Source: Bin87 sp965203855 (GTDB lineage: Bacteria; Chloroflexota; Dehalococcoidia; Lucifugimonadales; UBA3495). From it: DNA of 64,000 bases. Below the pieces are notes generated by a model. The model ran no database searches. It saw only the letters and a list, made by a program, of their open reading frames with translations, and was not told the origin of the DNA. The stretch spans positions 310,001 to 374,000 of the forward strand of contig CBDBDN010000008.1 of NCBI GenBank assembly GCA_965203855.1. Reading direction: 5' to 3'. A program made the translations under genes and the position numbers. Below, piece by piece: positions 9,025 through 18,659 of this stretch. Position 1 is the first letter of the stretch; the number at the start of each line of letters is the position of its first letter.

Positions 9025-9579
9025 ATGAACTACAATGTGGCGCAGCTGCTGAAGGAACCCGTTGGCGCCCAGCGCAGTTTTTCGTTTGAGGAGACTTACA
9101 CCGAGTTTGACGCTGCGGGGTTGCCGGATGCGGACAATCCGGACGCGGACAATCCGATAGAATACGCCGCCGGTTCCGGCCTGATGGTGCGGACGCATCA
9201 GGGTATTTGGGTGCGGGCGGCGGCCCGCGTTGCGGTGCGGCAGGAATGCAGCCGCTGCCTGAACGCTTTCGGACGGTCGCTGTCTCTGGAACTGGATGAG
9301 GAGTATCTGCCGCTGGTTGACATCAGAACGGGACGCCGCACTGAACCGCCGGACGACTGGCTGGGCTTGAGCATTGACGATGACCATATTCTCAAACTGG
9401 ACGAAGCGATTCGGCAGTCGGCGATGACGGAACTGCCGCTGAAGCCGCTGTGCCGTCCCGACTGCGGCGGCATTTGCGACCGTTGCGGGGCCGACTTGAA
9501 TCTGGCGCAATGCGACTGCGATGACAATGACGGCGATCCGCGATGGGCTGCGCTGCGTTCTCTGATTGCCGCCGAGTAG
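9025..9579 (+). CDS. YceD family protein (DUF177)
   Basis: 184 residues. The N terminus MNYNVAQLLKEPVG is typical of DUF177, and two cysteine clusters (CSRC, then CRPDCGGICDRCG) form its usual metal-binding core. DUF177 genes almost always precede rpmF, as here, and the family is tied to 23S rRNA and ribosomal protein accumulation. The start at 9025 fits the family length; an upstream ATG at 8950 is in frame but lies between the -10 and the predicted transcription start. Confidence 0.88.
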   Translation: MNYNVAQLLKEPVGAQRSFSFEETYTEFDAAGLPDADNPDADNPIEYAAGSGLMVRTHQGIWVRAAARVAVRQECSRCLNAFGRSLSLELDEEYLPLVDIRTGRRTEPPDDWLGLSIDDDHILKLDEAIRQSAMTELPLKPLCRPDCGGICDRCGADLNLAQCDCDDNDGDPRWAALRSLIAAE

Positions 9580-9701
9580 GCAACTCTGAATCCGACATTC
9601 TTTCAACAAAGATCCGCAAACAACAGACTCCGACATTTTACGCACGGCGCGACGGCGGCATCCTGGCGGATTGGCCCGGCGCGTCGGCCAGAGAGATTAC
9701 T

Positions 9702-9881
9702 ATGGGCGCACTGCCGAACAAAAAACTGACCCGAGCCCGGCGCGGCCGGCGCGTATCATCCCCCGCCTATCGTCTGCGTACCCTGAATCCGGCGCGCTGC
9801 CCGCGCTGCCGCACGGCCAAGCGTCCTCATGCGGCCTGTCCGGGTTGCGGTTACTATCGGGGGCGGCAGGTAACGGTGTAG
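9702..9881 (+). CDS. rpmF: 50S ribosomal protein bL32
   Basis: 59 residues, basic N terminus (NKKLTRARRGRR) and the zinc ribbon CPRC...CPGCGYYRGRQ of the four-cysteine form of bL32. Preceded by GAGAG. It sits between yceD and fabD, the classic order for this region linking ribosome and fatty acid synthesis. Confidence 0.93.
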   Translation: MGALPNKKLTRARRGRRVSSPAYRLRTLNPARCPRCRTAKRPHAACPGCGYYRGRQVTV

Positions 9882-9934
9882 GGCGACGCTGTCCATCTGC
9901 TGCGCCGCCGCAAGGCCCGTCGGAGCGTATTCTG

Positions 9935-10885
9935 ATGACTGACCACGCAACTGCTCCCGTCTATTCCTACATCTTTCCGGGGCAAGGGGCCCAGAAAGTG
10001 GGGATGGGGCGCAGCTTATACGAAACTTCGCCGGCGGCGCGCGCCGTCTTTGAGGAGGCGGACGACAGCCTGGGAATGGGCTTGTCGCGGCTGATACTGG
10101 CGGGGCCGGCCGACGAATTGCAAGATACGGCGCACGCTCAACCGGCCATAATGGCGGTAAGCATTGCGGTATGGCGGGCGTGGCAGGAGTATCTGGGCGC
10201 GGACGATGCGCGGTCGCCGGCCAGCGTTGCCGGCCACAGCCTGGGCGAATATACCGCTATGGTGGCGGGCGGCGTAATGGATTTCAGCGACGGGATCCGG
10301 CTGGTGCGGGAACGGGGGCGGCTGATGCACGAGGCGGGCGCAGCGCAGCCGGGCGCAATGGCGGCGATCATCGGGCTGGACGAGGGCGTCGTAGCGGGCA
10401 TTGCCGAATGCGCCGGCGTAGAGCTGGCCAATATCAATTCGGACGACCAAATTGTGATCAGCGGGGCGGCGGCGGCGTTGGCAGACGCTATGGCGGCGGC
10501 TACCGCGCAGGGGGCGAAAAAAGTGATACCGCTGGCGGTTAGCGGCGCTTTTCACTCCCGGCTGATGAACGACGCGCAAGAGGGGCTGGCCGAGGCGATT
10601 GACGCGGTGGAGCTGCGCGCGCCGCAGTGTCCGGTCATCGCCAACTCTACCGGCCGGCCGATTGCCACTGCCGCGGCGGCGCGGGCGGAGCTGCTGGCCG
10701 GGCTGTGCCACTGCGTATTGTGGAAGCATTCGGTGCAGTTTATGGCGGGAACGGGCGTCAACCGGTTCATAGAGTTCGGGCCGGCGCGGGTATTGTCCAG
10801 CCTGGTCAAGCGGATTGACGCGGGGGTAGCGGCGCATACGGTGTCGGATCCCGATTCCATTCGCAAAGCGGCCGCGGGCGACTGA
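9935..10885 (+). CDS. fabD: Malonyl-CoA:ACP transacylase
   Basis: 316 residues. N-terminal FPGQGAQKVGMG, nucleophile elbow GHSLGEY with the catalytic Ser, and GAFHS carrying the catalytic His are all present. It loads malonyl groups from CoA onto the acyl carrier protein encoded at 11598, for fatty acid synthesis. ATG at 9935; the SD is weak (CGGAG further upstream). Length is normal. Confidence 0.95.
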   Translation: MTDHATAPVYSYIFPGQGAQKVGMGRSLYETSPAARAVFEEADDSLGMGLSRLILAGPADELQDTAHAQPAIMAVSIAVWRAWQEYLGADDARSPASVAGHSLGEYTAMVAGGVMDFSDGIRLVRERGRLMHEAGAAQPGAMAAIIGLDEGVVAGIAECAGVELANINSDDQIVISGAAAALADAMAAATAQGAKKVIPLAVSGAFHSRLMNDAQEGLAEAIDAVELRAPQCPVIANSTGRPIATAAAARAELLAGLCHCVLWKHSVQFMAGTGVNRFIEFGPARVLSSLVKRIDAGVAAHTVSDPDSIRKAAAGD

Positions 10886-10956
10886 TTGGCGGCCGGCCGT
10901 ACTGTGCGCGGGCCGCAGGCTGTCGACTTTTCACGGCGCAAACAAAGCGGGCAAAC

Positions 10957-11526
10957 TTGGCTACGCAATCACGCATACGCACCGCGCCATCCCGTTCCGC
11001 GGGCGTGCGCGCTGGGCCGGTGGGTCGGCAGGCGCGGATTCTGGCGTTGCAGGCGCTGTTCGCCGCCGATGTGCGGGGAGTGGCGCCGGATGACAATGTG
11101 ATGGACTGGCTATGCGCCGAGGAACCGGCCAAGGCGTCGGTGCGCCGGAATGCGGAGCGCATCGCCGCCGCCGTAGCGTCCGGCGGGGCCGAGCTGGACG
11201 GGGTGGTACAGCGGTTTGCGCCGGTGATTCCGGTGCCTCTGCTATCTATCGTTGACCGCAACATACTGCGTATGGCAATCTATGAGCTGAGCAACCGGGA
11301 AACCGTGCCGCGTCAGGTAATGGTGAAGGAAGCGGTAGAATTGGCATCAATGTTCGGCAGCGCCAGCAGCGCGCGTTTCGTCAACGGCGTGCTGGGGGCG
11401 TTTCTGCACCAGCGGGACGGCGTTTCCGGCGCAACGGAGACCGCGGCGGATGCGGCGCCGGCCGCGCCGGAAACGCATCCGGCAACGCATTCAACTTATG
11501 ACAACCCGTTCCATCCTGCGACCTGA
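10957..11526 (+). CDS. nusB: Transcription antitermination protein NusB
   Basis: 189 residues; the core from GRQARILALQALFAADV to FVNGVLGAFL matches NusB, including VDRNILRMAIYEL. It works with NusE in rRNA antitermination. The annotated start is TTG; the basic N-terminal 22 residues and the alanine-rich C-terminal tail are extra to the family core. It lies between fabD and acpP. Confidence 0.88.
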   Translation: MATQSRIRTAPSRSAGVRAGPVGRQARILALQALFAADVRGVAPDDNVMDWLCAEEPAKASVRRNAERIAAAVASGGAELDGVVQRFAPVIPVPLLSIVDRNILRMAIYELSNRETVPRQVMVKEAVELASMFGSASSARFVNGVLGAFLHQRDGVSGATETAADAAPAAPETHPATHSTYDNPFHPAT

Positions 11527-11597
11527 CTTTTCGCAGACTGACCCCTTAACCGACACTTACCCATCGGCATTGCGCCGATGCCTACGGAGATGAACCC

Positions 11598-11858
11598 TTG
11601 AGTACCGTTTTTGAGCGCGTCACCGAAATCGTAGTTGACAAACTGAACGTCGATGCCGGGGACGTAACCGAAGAAGCCTCCTTTCAGGACGACTTGGGGG
11701 CGGATTCTCTGGACTTGGTGGAGCTGATTATGGCCTTTGAGGAGGAGTTCAGTTCCGATGGCAACCAGATTGAGATACCGGACGAGGACGCCGGGGAGAT
11801 ACGGACGATTGGCGATGCCGTAACTTACCTGAAAGGGAAGGGCATAGCCGACGAGTAG
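11598..11858 (+). CDS. acpP: Acyl carrier protein
   Basis: 86 residues, acidic, with GADSLDLVELIM around the Ser that receives the 4'-phosphopantetheine arm. Starts with TTG behind GGAG. It is the carrier substrate for FabD three genes upstream. A short insertion (SSDGNQ) precedes the usual EIPDEDA helix. Confidence 0.93.
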   Translation: MSTVFERVTEIVVDKLNVDAGDVTEEASFQDDLGADSLDLVELIMAFEEEFSSDGNQIEIPDEDAGEIRTIGDAVTYLKGKGIADE

Positions 11859-11980
11859 GCCGGTTCATCCCGGCCGGCGGCGCCGGCATCCGTCATCTGC
11901 CTGCTATTCCGCAGCGTCCGACATCCGATGCGATTGCGACAGCGACTGCGACTGCAAGGGCCTACGGGCGGCATATTGCT

Positions 11981-12820
11981 ATGGACACGCTGGCCGACAT
12001 CGCCCGGCTGGTCCGGGAATGCACCGACTGCCCCTTGCATCAGGGGCGGACGCAGGCGGTGCCCGGCGAGGGGCCGGATGACGCCGAACTGCTGTTGATC
12101 GGGGAAGGCCCCGGAGTGCAGGAAGATCGGCAGGGGCGGCCTTTTGTGGGGCCGGCGGGCGGTTTTCTGGAGGAGCTGTTGCAGTCGGTCGGTATGTCCC
12201 GCGACCAGGTGTACATTGCGAATATGGTGAAGTGCCGTCCGCCCAACAATCGGGATCCGGCGCCGGGCGAAATTGCGGCGTGCGCCAAGTATCTGGATCG
12301 GCAGATTGAACTGCTCAACCCGCGACTGATAGTTACGCTGGGCCGTTTTGCCATGTCCCGGTTTCTGCCGGGGCAAAGCATCAGCCGGGCGCGGGGACGG
12401 CTGCGCGCGGTGAACGGGCGGCAGATTTACCCGATTATGCATCCGGCGGCCGGGCTGCGCCGCCAGGAAATGAAGGATGCTATCGTAGAGGATTTTCAGC
12501 GGCTGGGCGGCCTGCTGGAAGTGCTGCGAATGGATGTTGAACCGCCGGCCGCCGCTGGGCCGCCGGCGCATTCGGCAAGCGATGGAGATGTTATACAGGA
12601 GGACGCGATGGAGTACGCCGCAACTGCGTCAGCAGCGCCGCCGGAAGCGGAGCCGGCATTGTCATTTTGGGGTACGCCGGCGGCGGCTATGGACGCTGCT
12701 GCCGATACCGGCGGCGGTATTGACGACAATGGACCGGATGTTGACGGGGATGGTGAACTTGACCGGCCGCCGGCGCCCTCTTACGACAACCCGCCGCCGG
12801 GGCAGCAGAAGCTGTTTTAG
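11981..12820 (+). CDS. Type-4 (Fe-S) uracil-DNA glycosylase
   Basis: 279 residues. The four Fe-S cysteines are visible (ECTDC, VKCRPPNN, AACAKYL). Motif A is GEGPGVQEDRQGRPFVGPAGG and the motif-B His is in MHPAAGLR. These enzymes remove uracil from deaminated DNA. The catalytic core ends near residue 185; an Ala/Pro/Asp-rich tail of about 90 residues has no recognised fold. A type-5 UDG is encoded at 58600-59301. Confidence 0.9.
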   Translation: MDTLADIARLVRECTDCPLHQGRTQAVPGEGPDDAELLLIGEGPGVQEDRQGRPFVGPAGGFLEELLQSVGMSRDQVYIANMVKCRPPNNRDPAPGEIAACAKYLDRQIELLNPRLIVTLGRFAMSRFLPGQSISRARGRLRAVNGRQIYPIMHPAAGLRRQEMKDAIVEDFQRLGGLLEVLRMDVEPPAAAGPPAHSASDGDVIQEDAMEYAATASAAPPEAEPALSFWGTPAAAMDAAADTGGGIDDNGPDVDGDGELDRPPAPSYDNPPPGQQKLF

Positions 12821-12856
12821 GGCGTGCGGCTATGTTCGCCGTCGTTACTCAATTCG

Positions 12857-12922
12857 CCGTCATTCCCTAATTCACCGTCATTCCGGCTTTCGCCGGAATG
12901 ACGGTGAATTAGGGAATGACGG
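12857..12922. repeat. Long perfect inverted repeat built on the palindromic repeat core
   Basis: A 66-bp palindrome centred on CCGGCTTTCGCCGG, with both arms continuing through CACCGTCATT and TAGGGAATGACGG sequences. It lies between the UDG and RNase J genes and may form a large hairpin. Confidence 0.85.
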
Positions 12923-12991
12923 ATGGCAGTAGCCGGAATGACGAATGACGGTATAGGATGACGGCGTGAAAGACGGACTTAGGAGATTGGA

Positions 12992-14683
12992 TTGACTGCT
13001 GCTTACTATGATGATGCTGCCGATGTGGCGCCGGCGCTGCGGGTGATACCGCTGGGCGGGCTGGGCGAAATCGGCAAGAATATGCTGGCGCTGGAGTGCG
13101 GCGACGACATTGTCGTTGTGGACTGCGGCATTCAGTTTCCTACGGAGGATATGCCGGGCGTTGACCTGATTATCCCGGATGCGTCTTATCTGGCCGCCAA
13201 TGCGGAGCGCGTGCGGGGCATTCTGATTACGCACGGGCATGAGGATCATATCGGCGCGCTGCCGTATGTGCTGCCGGAGCTGCCGGCGCCCGTGCCGGTG
13301 TATGCGCCGCGTCTGGCGCACGGGCTGATTACCGTCAAGCTGAATGAACGGCGGCGGACGCGGGATGCGGAAGTGTACGCCGTTGAACCGGAGCAGCCGG
13401 TTGACTTCGGCAGCAGTTTCCGGGCTACCTGGTTTCGGGTCTGCCACAGCATACCGGACGCAATGGGCATTTGCATTGAAACGCCGCGGGGCCGCGTCAT
13501 ACACACCGGGGATTTCAAGATTGACCATACTCCGGTTGACGGGCAGACCATTGACTTGACGGCGCTGGCGGAACGGGGGGCGGCCGGCATCCTGCTGCTG
13601 TTTTCCGACTCTACATATGCCGAGCTGCCGGGCTATACGCCATCCGAGCAGGTAATGACCGAGGCGCTGGATCGGGCGATTGGGGACGCGCCGGGGCGGG
13701 CGATTGTAGCCACTTTCGCATCGCTAATCAGCCGCATCCAACAGGTGGTCAACGCCGCGGAAAAGCACGGGCGGCGGATGGCTTTCGTGGGGCGCAGTAT
13801 GGTAGCCAATGTGCAGATGGCGCGGGAAATGGGCTATCTGGAGGCCGCGCCTGAAACCATTGTATCCGTGCGGGAGGCGGCGGAACTGCCGCCGGAGCAA
13901 GTGGTATTGATGACAACCGGCAGCCAGGGGGAACCGACTTCGGCGCTGGTGCGTATCGCCAACGGCGAAAGCCGGGATGTAGAACTGCTGGCCGGCGATA
14001 CGGTCATCATCTCGGCGACGCCCATACCCGGCAACGAGCGGGCGGTCAGCCAGACGATTGACAACCTGCTGCGACAGGGGGCGATGGTGCTGTATGACCG
14101 GGTGGCGCGCGTCCATGTGCACGGCCATGCCAGCCAGGAGGAGCTAAAGTTGATGCTCAACCTGACGAAACCGCGCTATTTCGTGCCGGTACATGGCGAA
14201 TATCGGCATCTGCGCGCCCATGCTCAACTCGCCTGGGAACTGGGGGCCGCGCCGGACGGCATTTTTGTGCTGGAGGACGGCGACATTTTGCAGATTGACG
14301 ATGCCGGGGCCAGCGTAGTGGAGTCAATACCGGCCGGTCATATCTATCTGGACGGGCCGACGGCGTTGGAAACCGACAGCCAGATACTGCGGGAACGCCG
14401 GTCCTTGGCCAAGGACGGGGTAGTAGTAATCTGCGCGGGCGCCGACGGGGACGGGATTATCGCCGGGCCGTTTCAGGTTGCCGCCAGCGGGGTTATGGAA
14501 GCTGCCGATGCGGGCGACGCTTACCGACGTCTGGCCGAAACCCTGGACTTGGAACTTACCGGGGAGCCGGTAGGCACCAACCCGGAGCCGGCGCAGGCGA
14601 AAATTAGAAAAGTTGCCCGGCAGTTTCTACGCAACGACCTTAACAAACGCCCTATGATTATTCCGGTAATCCTGGACGGGTAG
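12992..14683 (+). CDS. rnj: Ribonuclease J
   Basis: 563 residues. Metallo-beta-lactamase fold with ITHGHEDHIGALPY, beta-CASP domain with FSDSTYAE, TGSQGEP and the HVHGHAS motif, and the C-terminal dimerisation region. It is a 5' exonuclease/endonuclease in mRNA turnover and rRNA maturation. The start is TTG with AGGAGA six bases upstream. It is followed by ftsK, a frequent pairing. Confidence 0.93.
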   Translation: MTAAYYDDAADVAPALRVIPLGGLGEIGKNMLALECGDDIVVVDCGIQFPTEDMPGVDLIIPDASYLAANAERVRGILITHGHEDHIGALPYVLPELPAPVPVYAPRLAHGLITVKLNERRRTRDAEVYAVEPEQPVDFGSSFRATWFRVCHSIPDAMGICIETPRGRVIHTGDFKIDHTPVDGQTIDLTALAERGAAGILLLFSDSTYAELPGYTPSEQVMTEALDRAIGDAPGRAIVATFASLISRIQQVVNAAEKHGRRMAFVGRSMVANVQMAREMGYLEAAPETIVSVREAAELPPEQVVLMTTGSQGEPTSALVRIANGESRDVELLAGDTVIISATPIPGNERAVSQTIDNLLRQGAMVLYDRVARVHVHGHASQEELKLMLNLTKPRYFVPVHGEYRHLRAHAQLAWELGAAPDGIFVLEDGDILQIDDAGASVVESIPAGHIYLDGPTALETDSQILRERRSLAKDGVVVICAGADGDGIIAGPFQVAASGVMEAADAGDAYRRLAETLDLELTGEPVGTNPEPAQAKIRKVARQFLRNDLNKRPMIIPVILDG

Positions 14684-14737
14684 CCGGCCGGCCAGTCGGG
14701 CGGCGCGCCCGCATTTGCGATTTTGGGGAGCAGCGCT

Positions 14738-16940
14738 ATGGCCACCGCCACCGTATCGGATGACCGGAAAGGCACAGATCGGATCGACGCCGACCGGAGA
14801 GATGCCGGCGGCGTCAATTGGATACGGGTCGGCATTGAGGCCGGCGTCCTGCTGCTGGCGGGCATCGGGCTGGCCGCAACATTGGCGCTGGCGCCCGATT
14901 TGCGGGAAGGGCTGGCGGCGCTGCTGGGCTACGGCTGGGCGGCGGTTGGCGTATTCGGCATCGCAACGCTGCTGCTGCTGGCGCGCCGGCCGGCGGCGCT
15001 GCTGCGGGGCTGGCGCTGGTGGCTGGCGGCCGGCATCGCAACCGTCGGCGTCATCATTGCCCTGTCCGTAGTTCCCGGCGCAAACGGCGCGCAGTACGAT
15101 GGAATGGCCGGGCAAGTGGGCTGGATTATCACCGGCAATATCCCGGTCATCGCCATAATTGAGGGGATACTGGGCTTGGCATTGATTGGCCTGCTGGTGC
15201 TGCCGGGCGCATCCCGCAAGTATTGGGCAGCGGTGAAGTATTCCGGCATCGGGCTGTGGAAAGCGCTTTGGGGCGTTGGCATCAGTATCGTTTGGGCAAT
15301 GCGGATGCTGCTGGCCGCCGTGGTTGCAGTGGGGCGTGGCATCAGGCGGCTGGCCGGGCGGCGGCGCAGCGCCGGGCCGGCAGATGCGCCGGTTGTCGCA
15401 ATGCCGCCGGCGGCGGAACCGGATTTTGTGGTGGACGATGCGCCGGCGGCGGCGTACCCGGAGCCGTCCGCAGCAATGCCGACTCCGCGGTCGGTTAATT
15501 CCCGCGGCAACGGCTGGCAGCTGCCGCCCTTGGAGATTCTGGCGCCGGCCGAACCGCATCGGATTGACAACGCCGCCATCAGCGCAATGTCCGAGGAAAT
15601 CAAGGAAGCGTTGGCCGAGCATAATGTCTATGTTGCGGTTGAGGATGTAAAAGCGGGGCCGCGCGTCATCCGGTTCGGCCTGGTGCCGGGCTATGTGCCG
15701 CAGCGGCCGGGCAAGGACGGCGAAGTCGCCAAACAGCGGCCCAGCCGGGTACGGGTCGGCGACATCGCCAAGCGGCAGAAAGACCTGGCGTTGGCGCTGA
15801 AAAGCCCCTATATCCGCATCATCGAGACGCCGGAGCCGGGCGAAGGGCTGGTAGGGCTGGAAGTGCCCAACCCGTCGCCGGGCAAAGTGCTGATGCGTTC
15901 CATTGTGGAGCATCCGGCATTCGGCAAAATCGTCAGCAAGGGCGGGCTGGCCTTTGCGCTGGGCGAGGACGCCGGCGGCGCGTCGCTGGTACTGGATCTG
16001 GCGGCGATGCCGCATATCCTGATTGCCGGGGCTACCGGGTCGGGCAAAAGCGTGTGCATCAATTCGCTGGTGGCATCGCTGCTGATGACGCGCCCGCCGG
16101 ACGAGCTGCGGATGATAATGGTTGACCCGAAGCGGGTAGAACTGACGCCGTTCAACGGCATACCGCATCTGGTTACGCCGGTCATCGTAGAACCGGACGA
16201 AGTGCAGCCGGCTCTGCGGGGACTGATTAACGAGATGACGCGCCGCTACAAGATGATGGAGGAGCTGGGCGTCCGCAACATAGCCGGCTACAACGGCAAA
16301 GCGCCGGAGCCGATGTCGTTCCTGGTGCTGATTGTGGACGAACTGGCTGATTTGATGATGACCGGCGGGCTGGAAGTGGAGCAGCAATTGGTGCGGCTGG
16401 CGCAGCTGGGCCGGGCCGCCGGCATCCATATGGTGCTGGCGACGCAGCGTCCGTCGGTGAAAGTAGTAACCGGGCTGCTGAAGGCCAATGTGCCGGCGCG
16501 GGTAGCCTTTGCGGTAGCGTCGCAGGTGGACTCGCGGGTGATACTGGATTCCGGCGGGGCCCGAAGGATTGATGGGCAAAGGGGACTTGCTGCTGCTGAA
16601 CAACGACTTTCCGAAAGCGCGGCGCGGGCAGGGTACGCTGGTCTATGACGAGGAAATGGATGCGCTGATTGACTTCTGGCGCAACCAGCAAGGCCCGCCG
16701 CTGCCGCGCATCAGCCTGGATGACGCTGACGAACCGTCCGGCGGTGAATCCGGCGGGTCGGACGGCGGCGGCGGCGATGACGCTTACGGCGGCAACATCC
16801 TGGACCAGGCGCGCGAGCTGGCGCTGCGGAACCCCCGCCTCACTTCGGCAATGGTGGAACGGCGGTTTAAGATACGCAAATCGCAGGCGGACGAGGTTAT
16901 AGAGGAGCTGCGGGATGAGGGGCTGGTGATTGGGGGGTGA
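14738..16940 (+). CDS. ftsK: DNA translocase FtsK/SpoIIIE, frame broken by one base
   Basis: N-terminal membrane segments (residues about 28-165), a Pro/Ala linker, the motor with Walker A AGATGSGKS (from A430) and Walker B VLIVDELADL, then the winged-helix gamma domain (SAMVERRFKIRKSQADEVIEEL). It pumps chromosome termini through the septum. Reading is in frame to SQVDSRVILDSGGAR and resumes one base later at LMGKGDLLL, so one extra base lies within 16561-16568; the uncorrected frame stops at 16648. If real, the motor loses its last segment and DNA-reading domain. ATG at 14738 with GGGGAG; a TTG at 14723 is possible. An essential gene makes a sequence error quite likely. Confidence 0.88.
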
Positions 16941-16974
16941 TGGCGGCAAAACGCGCGCGGCGCATTAGCGCAAA

Positions 16975-17009
16975 GGGGCGCCGGCATCTGCCGGCGCCCC
17001 TCTTATTTT
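16975..17009 (+). terminator. Rho-independent terminator after ftsK
   Basis: A perfect 12-bp GC stem (GGGGCGCCGGCA and its complement) with a two-base loop, followed by TCTTATTTT. It separates ftsK from the methyltransferase-HNH gene and excludes a start for that gene upstream of it. Confidence 0.85.
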
Positions 17010-17155
17010 CGGCACGGTTGGCCGACGCCGGCGCAATAATGACCGCTGCGTCTTGCCCGCCGCATTCGCCAACTGCTAGACTGCCGCACCGATTGACTGG
17101 CCGCTTGCCGCCCGGCCTAACTGATAAGCCGCCGCCCGGTATGGAGATGCCCCCG

Positions 17156-18640
17156 ATGCCCAGCGCTTGCAATGTACCGAGCCGCACCATCTTTACCGGC
17201 GATAATCTGGACATCCTCCGGGGCATCAATTCGGAGTGCGTTGACCTGATTTATCTGGATCCGCCGTTCAATTCCAACCGCAGCTATGCCGCCCCGTTGG
17301 ACAGCGAAGCGCGCGGCGCCGAATTCGACGACGTCTGGACGCTCAGCGATATGAAAGAGGAGTGGGTTGACGAAATTGAGTACCGCCGTCCGTCGCTGTA
17401 TCACCTGATTAACGGGGCGAAACTGGCGCACAGCGAAAGCATGGCCGGCTACCTGACTTTTATGAGTGTGCGGTTGCTGGAGCTGCATCGCATCCTGAAA
17501 CCGGCGGGGAGCATTTACCTGCATTGCGACCCTACGGCGTCGCATTATCTGAAAGGCATTATGGACGCCTTGTTTGCGCCCGATAATTTCCAGAATGAGA
17601 TCGTCTGGAAACGAACCGGATCGCATGGCGGCGCCCGACGGTGGGGTCCGATCCACGATGTACTCCTGTTCTATTCCGGGTCGGGGCGGCATCTCTGGAA
17701 TCGGGTCTATCAGCCGTACTCTGACGATTATCTCAGGAATTACTACCGTTACGAGGATAAACGCGGTCGGTATCGACTGGTGACGCTCACCGGCGCCGGA
17801 ACCACATCAGGCGATTCGGGCGCTGAATGGCGCGGCGTCAATCCCACTGATTCGGGCCGGCATTGGGCGGTGCCGCGCCAGGCTCTTGCCGAAGCCTATC
17901 CCAACCGCAGCGATTTGGACCGGCTTACTACGCAGGAGAAACTTGACCTGCTGGATCAAGCCGGGCTAGTGTACTGGCCGCCGCGCGGGCGCATCCCGCA
18001 GCAGAAGCGTTATGCCGATCAAGGCGCCGGCGTTCCGATACAGGATATAGTCACCGACATCGGGCCGATTGGTTCTCATGCTCTGGAACGGACGGAATGG
18101 CGCACCCAAAAACCGCTAGCCTTATTGGAGCGCATCATCGGCGCATCGTCTAATCCCGGCGATTTGGTGCTGGATCCGTTTTGCGGCTGCGCTACCGCTT
18201 GCATCGCCGCCGAAAAACTGCATCGCCAATGGATTGGCATTGATATTCTGCCGCAGGCGGCGGCAGTGCTCAACGACCGCGCCAAACGCGAGTTGCAGAT
18301 ACCGATGAACGGGGACGATGAACCGGAGTGGGCGGACTGGAGCCCGCTGATAATGCAGGAACCGCCCAAGCGTACCGATCTTGCGCTGTCCGCCCCCGTC
18401 AATCCGCAATCCGACCGGGAACTGCTGTACGCCAGCCAGGATCGCCGCTGCGCCGGCTGCCGCTATGAACTGCCGCTGCACGTGCTTACCATTGACCACA
18501 TTCATCCGCAGTCGCTGGGCGGCGTGGATACTTTGGGCAACTTGCAGCTGATGTGCCATACCTGCAACGCCATCAAGGGCAACCGCAGCATGGAATACCT
18601 GCGGGAACAGTTGCACCGGCGGGGGATATTGGCGATGTGA
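17156..18640 (+). CDS. DNA methyltransferase fused to an HNH nuclease
   Basis: 494 residues. Motif IV DPPF (35-38) precedes the SAM motif DPFCG (from D340), the order of beta-class amino-methyltransferases (N6-adenine or N4-cytosine). The last 70 residues form a zinc-stapled HNH domain: C432xxC435, D447-H448 in DHIHPQSLGG, and C467xxC470. The fusion places modification and cleavage on one chain, as in single-protein restriction enzymes, but methylases with an inactive or accessory HNH also exist. ATG at 17156 behind GGAG; a second in-frame ATG is at 17141. It is convergent with the exonuclease at 18660 and has no separate specificity subunit. Confidence 0.85.
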   Translation: MPSACNVPSRTIFTGDNLDILRGINSECVDLIYLDPPFNSNRSYAAPLDSEARGAEFDDVWTLSDMKEEWVDEIEYRRPSLYHLINGAKLAHSESMAGYLTFMSVRLLELHRILKPAGSIYLHCDPTASHYLKGIMDALFAPDNFQNEIVWKRTGSHGGARRWGPIHDVLLFYSGSGRHLWNRVYQPYSDDYLRNYYRYEDKRGRYRLVTLTGAGTTSGDSGAEWRGVNPTDSGRHWAVPRQALAEAYPNRSDLDRLTTQEKLDLLDQAGLVYWPPRGRIPQQKRYADQGAGVPIQDIVTDIGPIGSHALERTEWRTQKPLALLERIIGASSNPGDLVLDPFCGCATACIAAEKLHRQWIGIDILPQAAAVLNDRAKRELQIPMNGDDEPEWADWSPLIMQEPPKRTDLALSAPVNPQSDRELLYASQDRRCAGCRYELPLHVLTIDHIHPQSLGGVDTLGNLQLMCHTCNAIKGNRSMEYLREQLHRRGILAM

Positions 18641-18659
18641 GCGACGGCAACGGGTTTGG

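Noticed and set aside
16937..17155. Long N-terminal extension of the methyltransferase-HNH protein
   Set aside because: It would be translated from the ftsK terminator hairpin and is low-complexity; GGAG and ATG at 17156 fit better.
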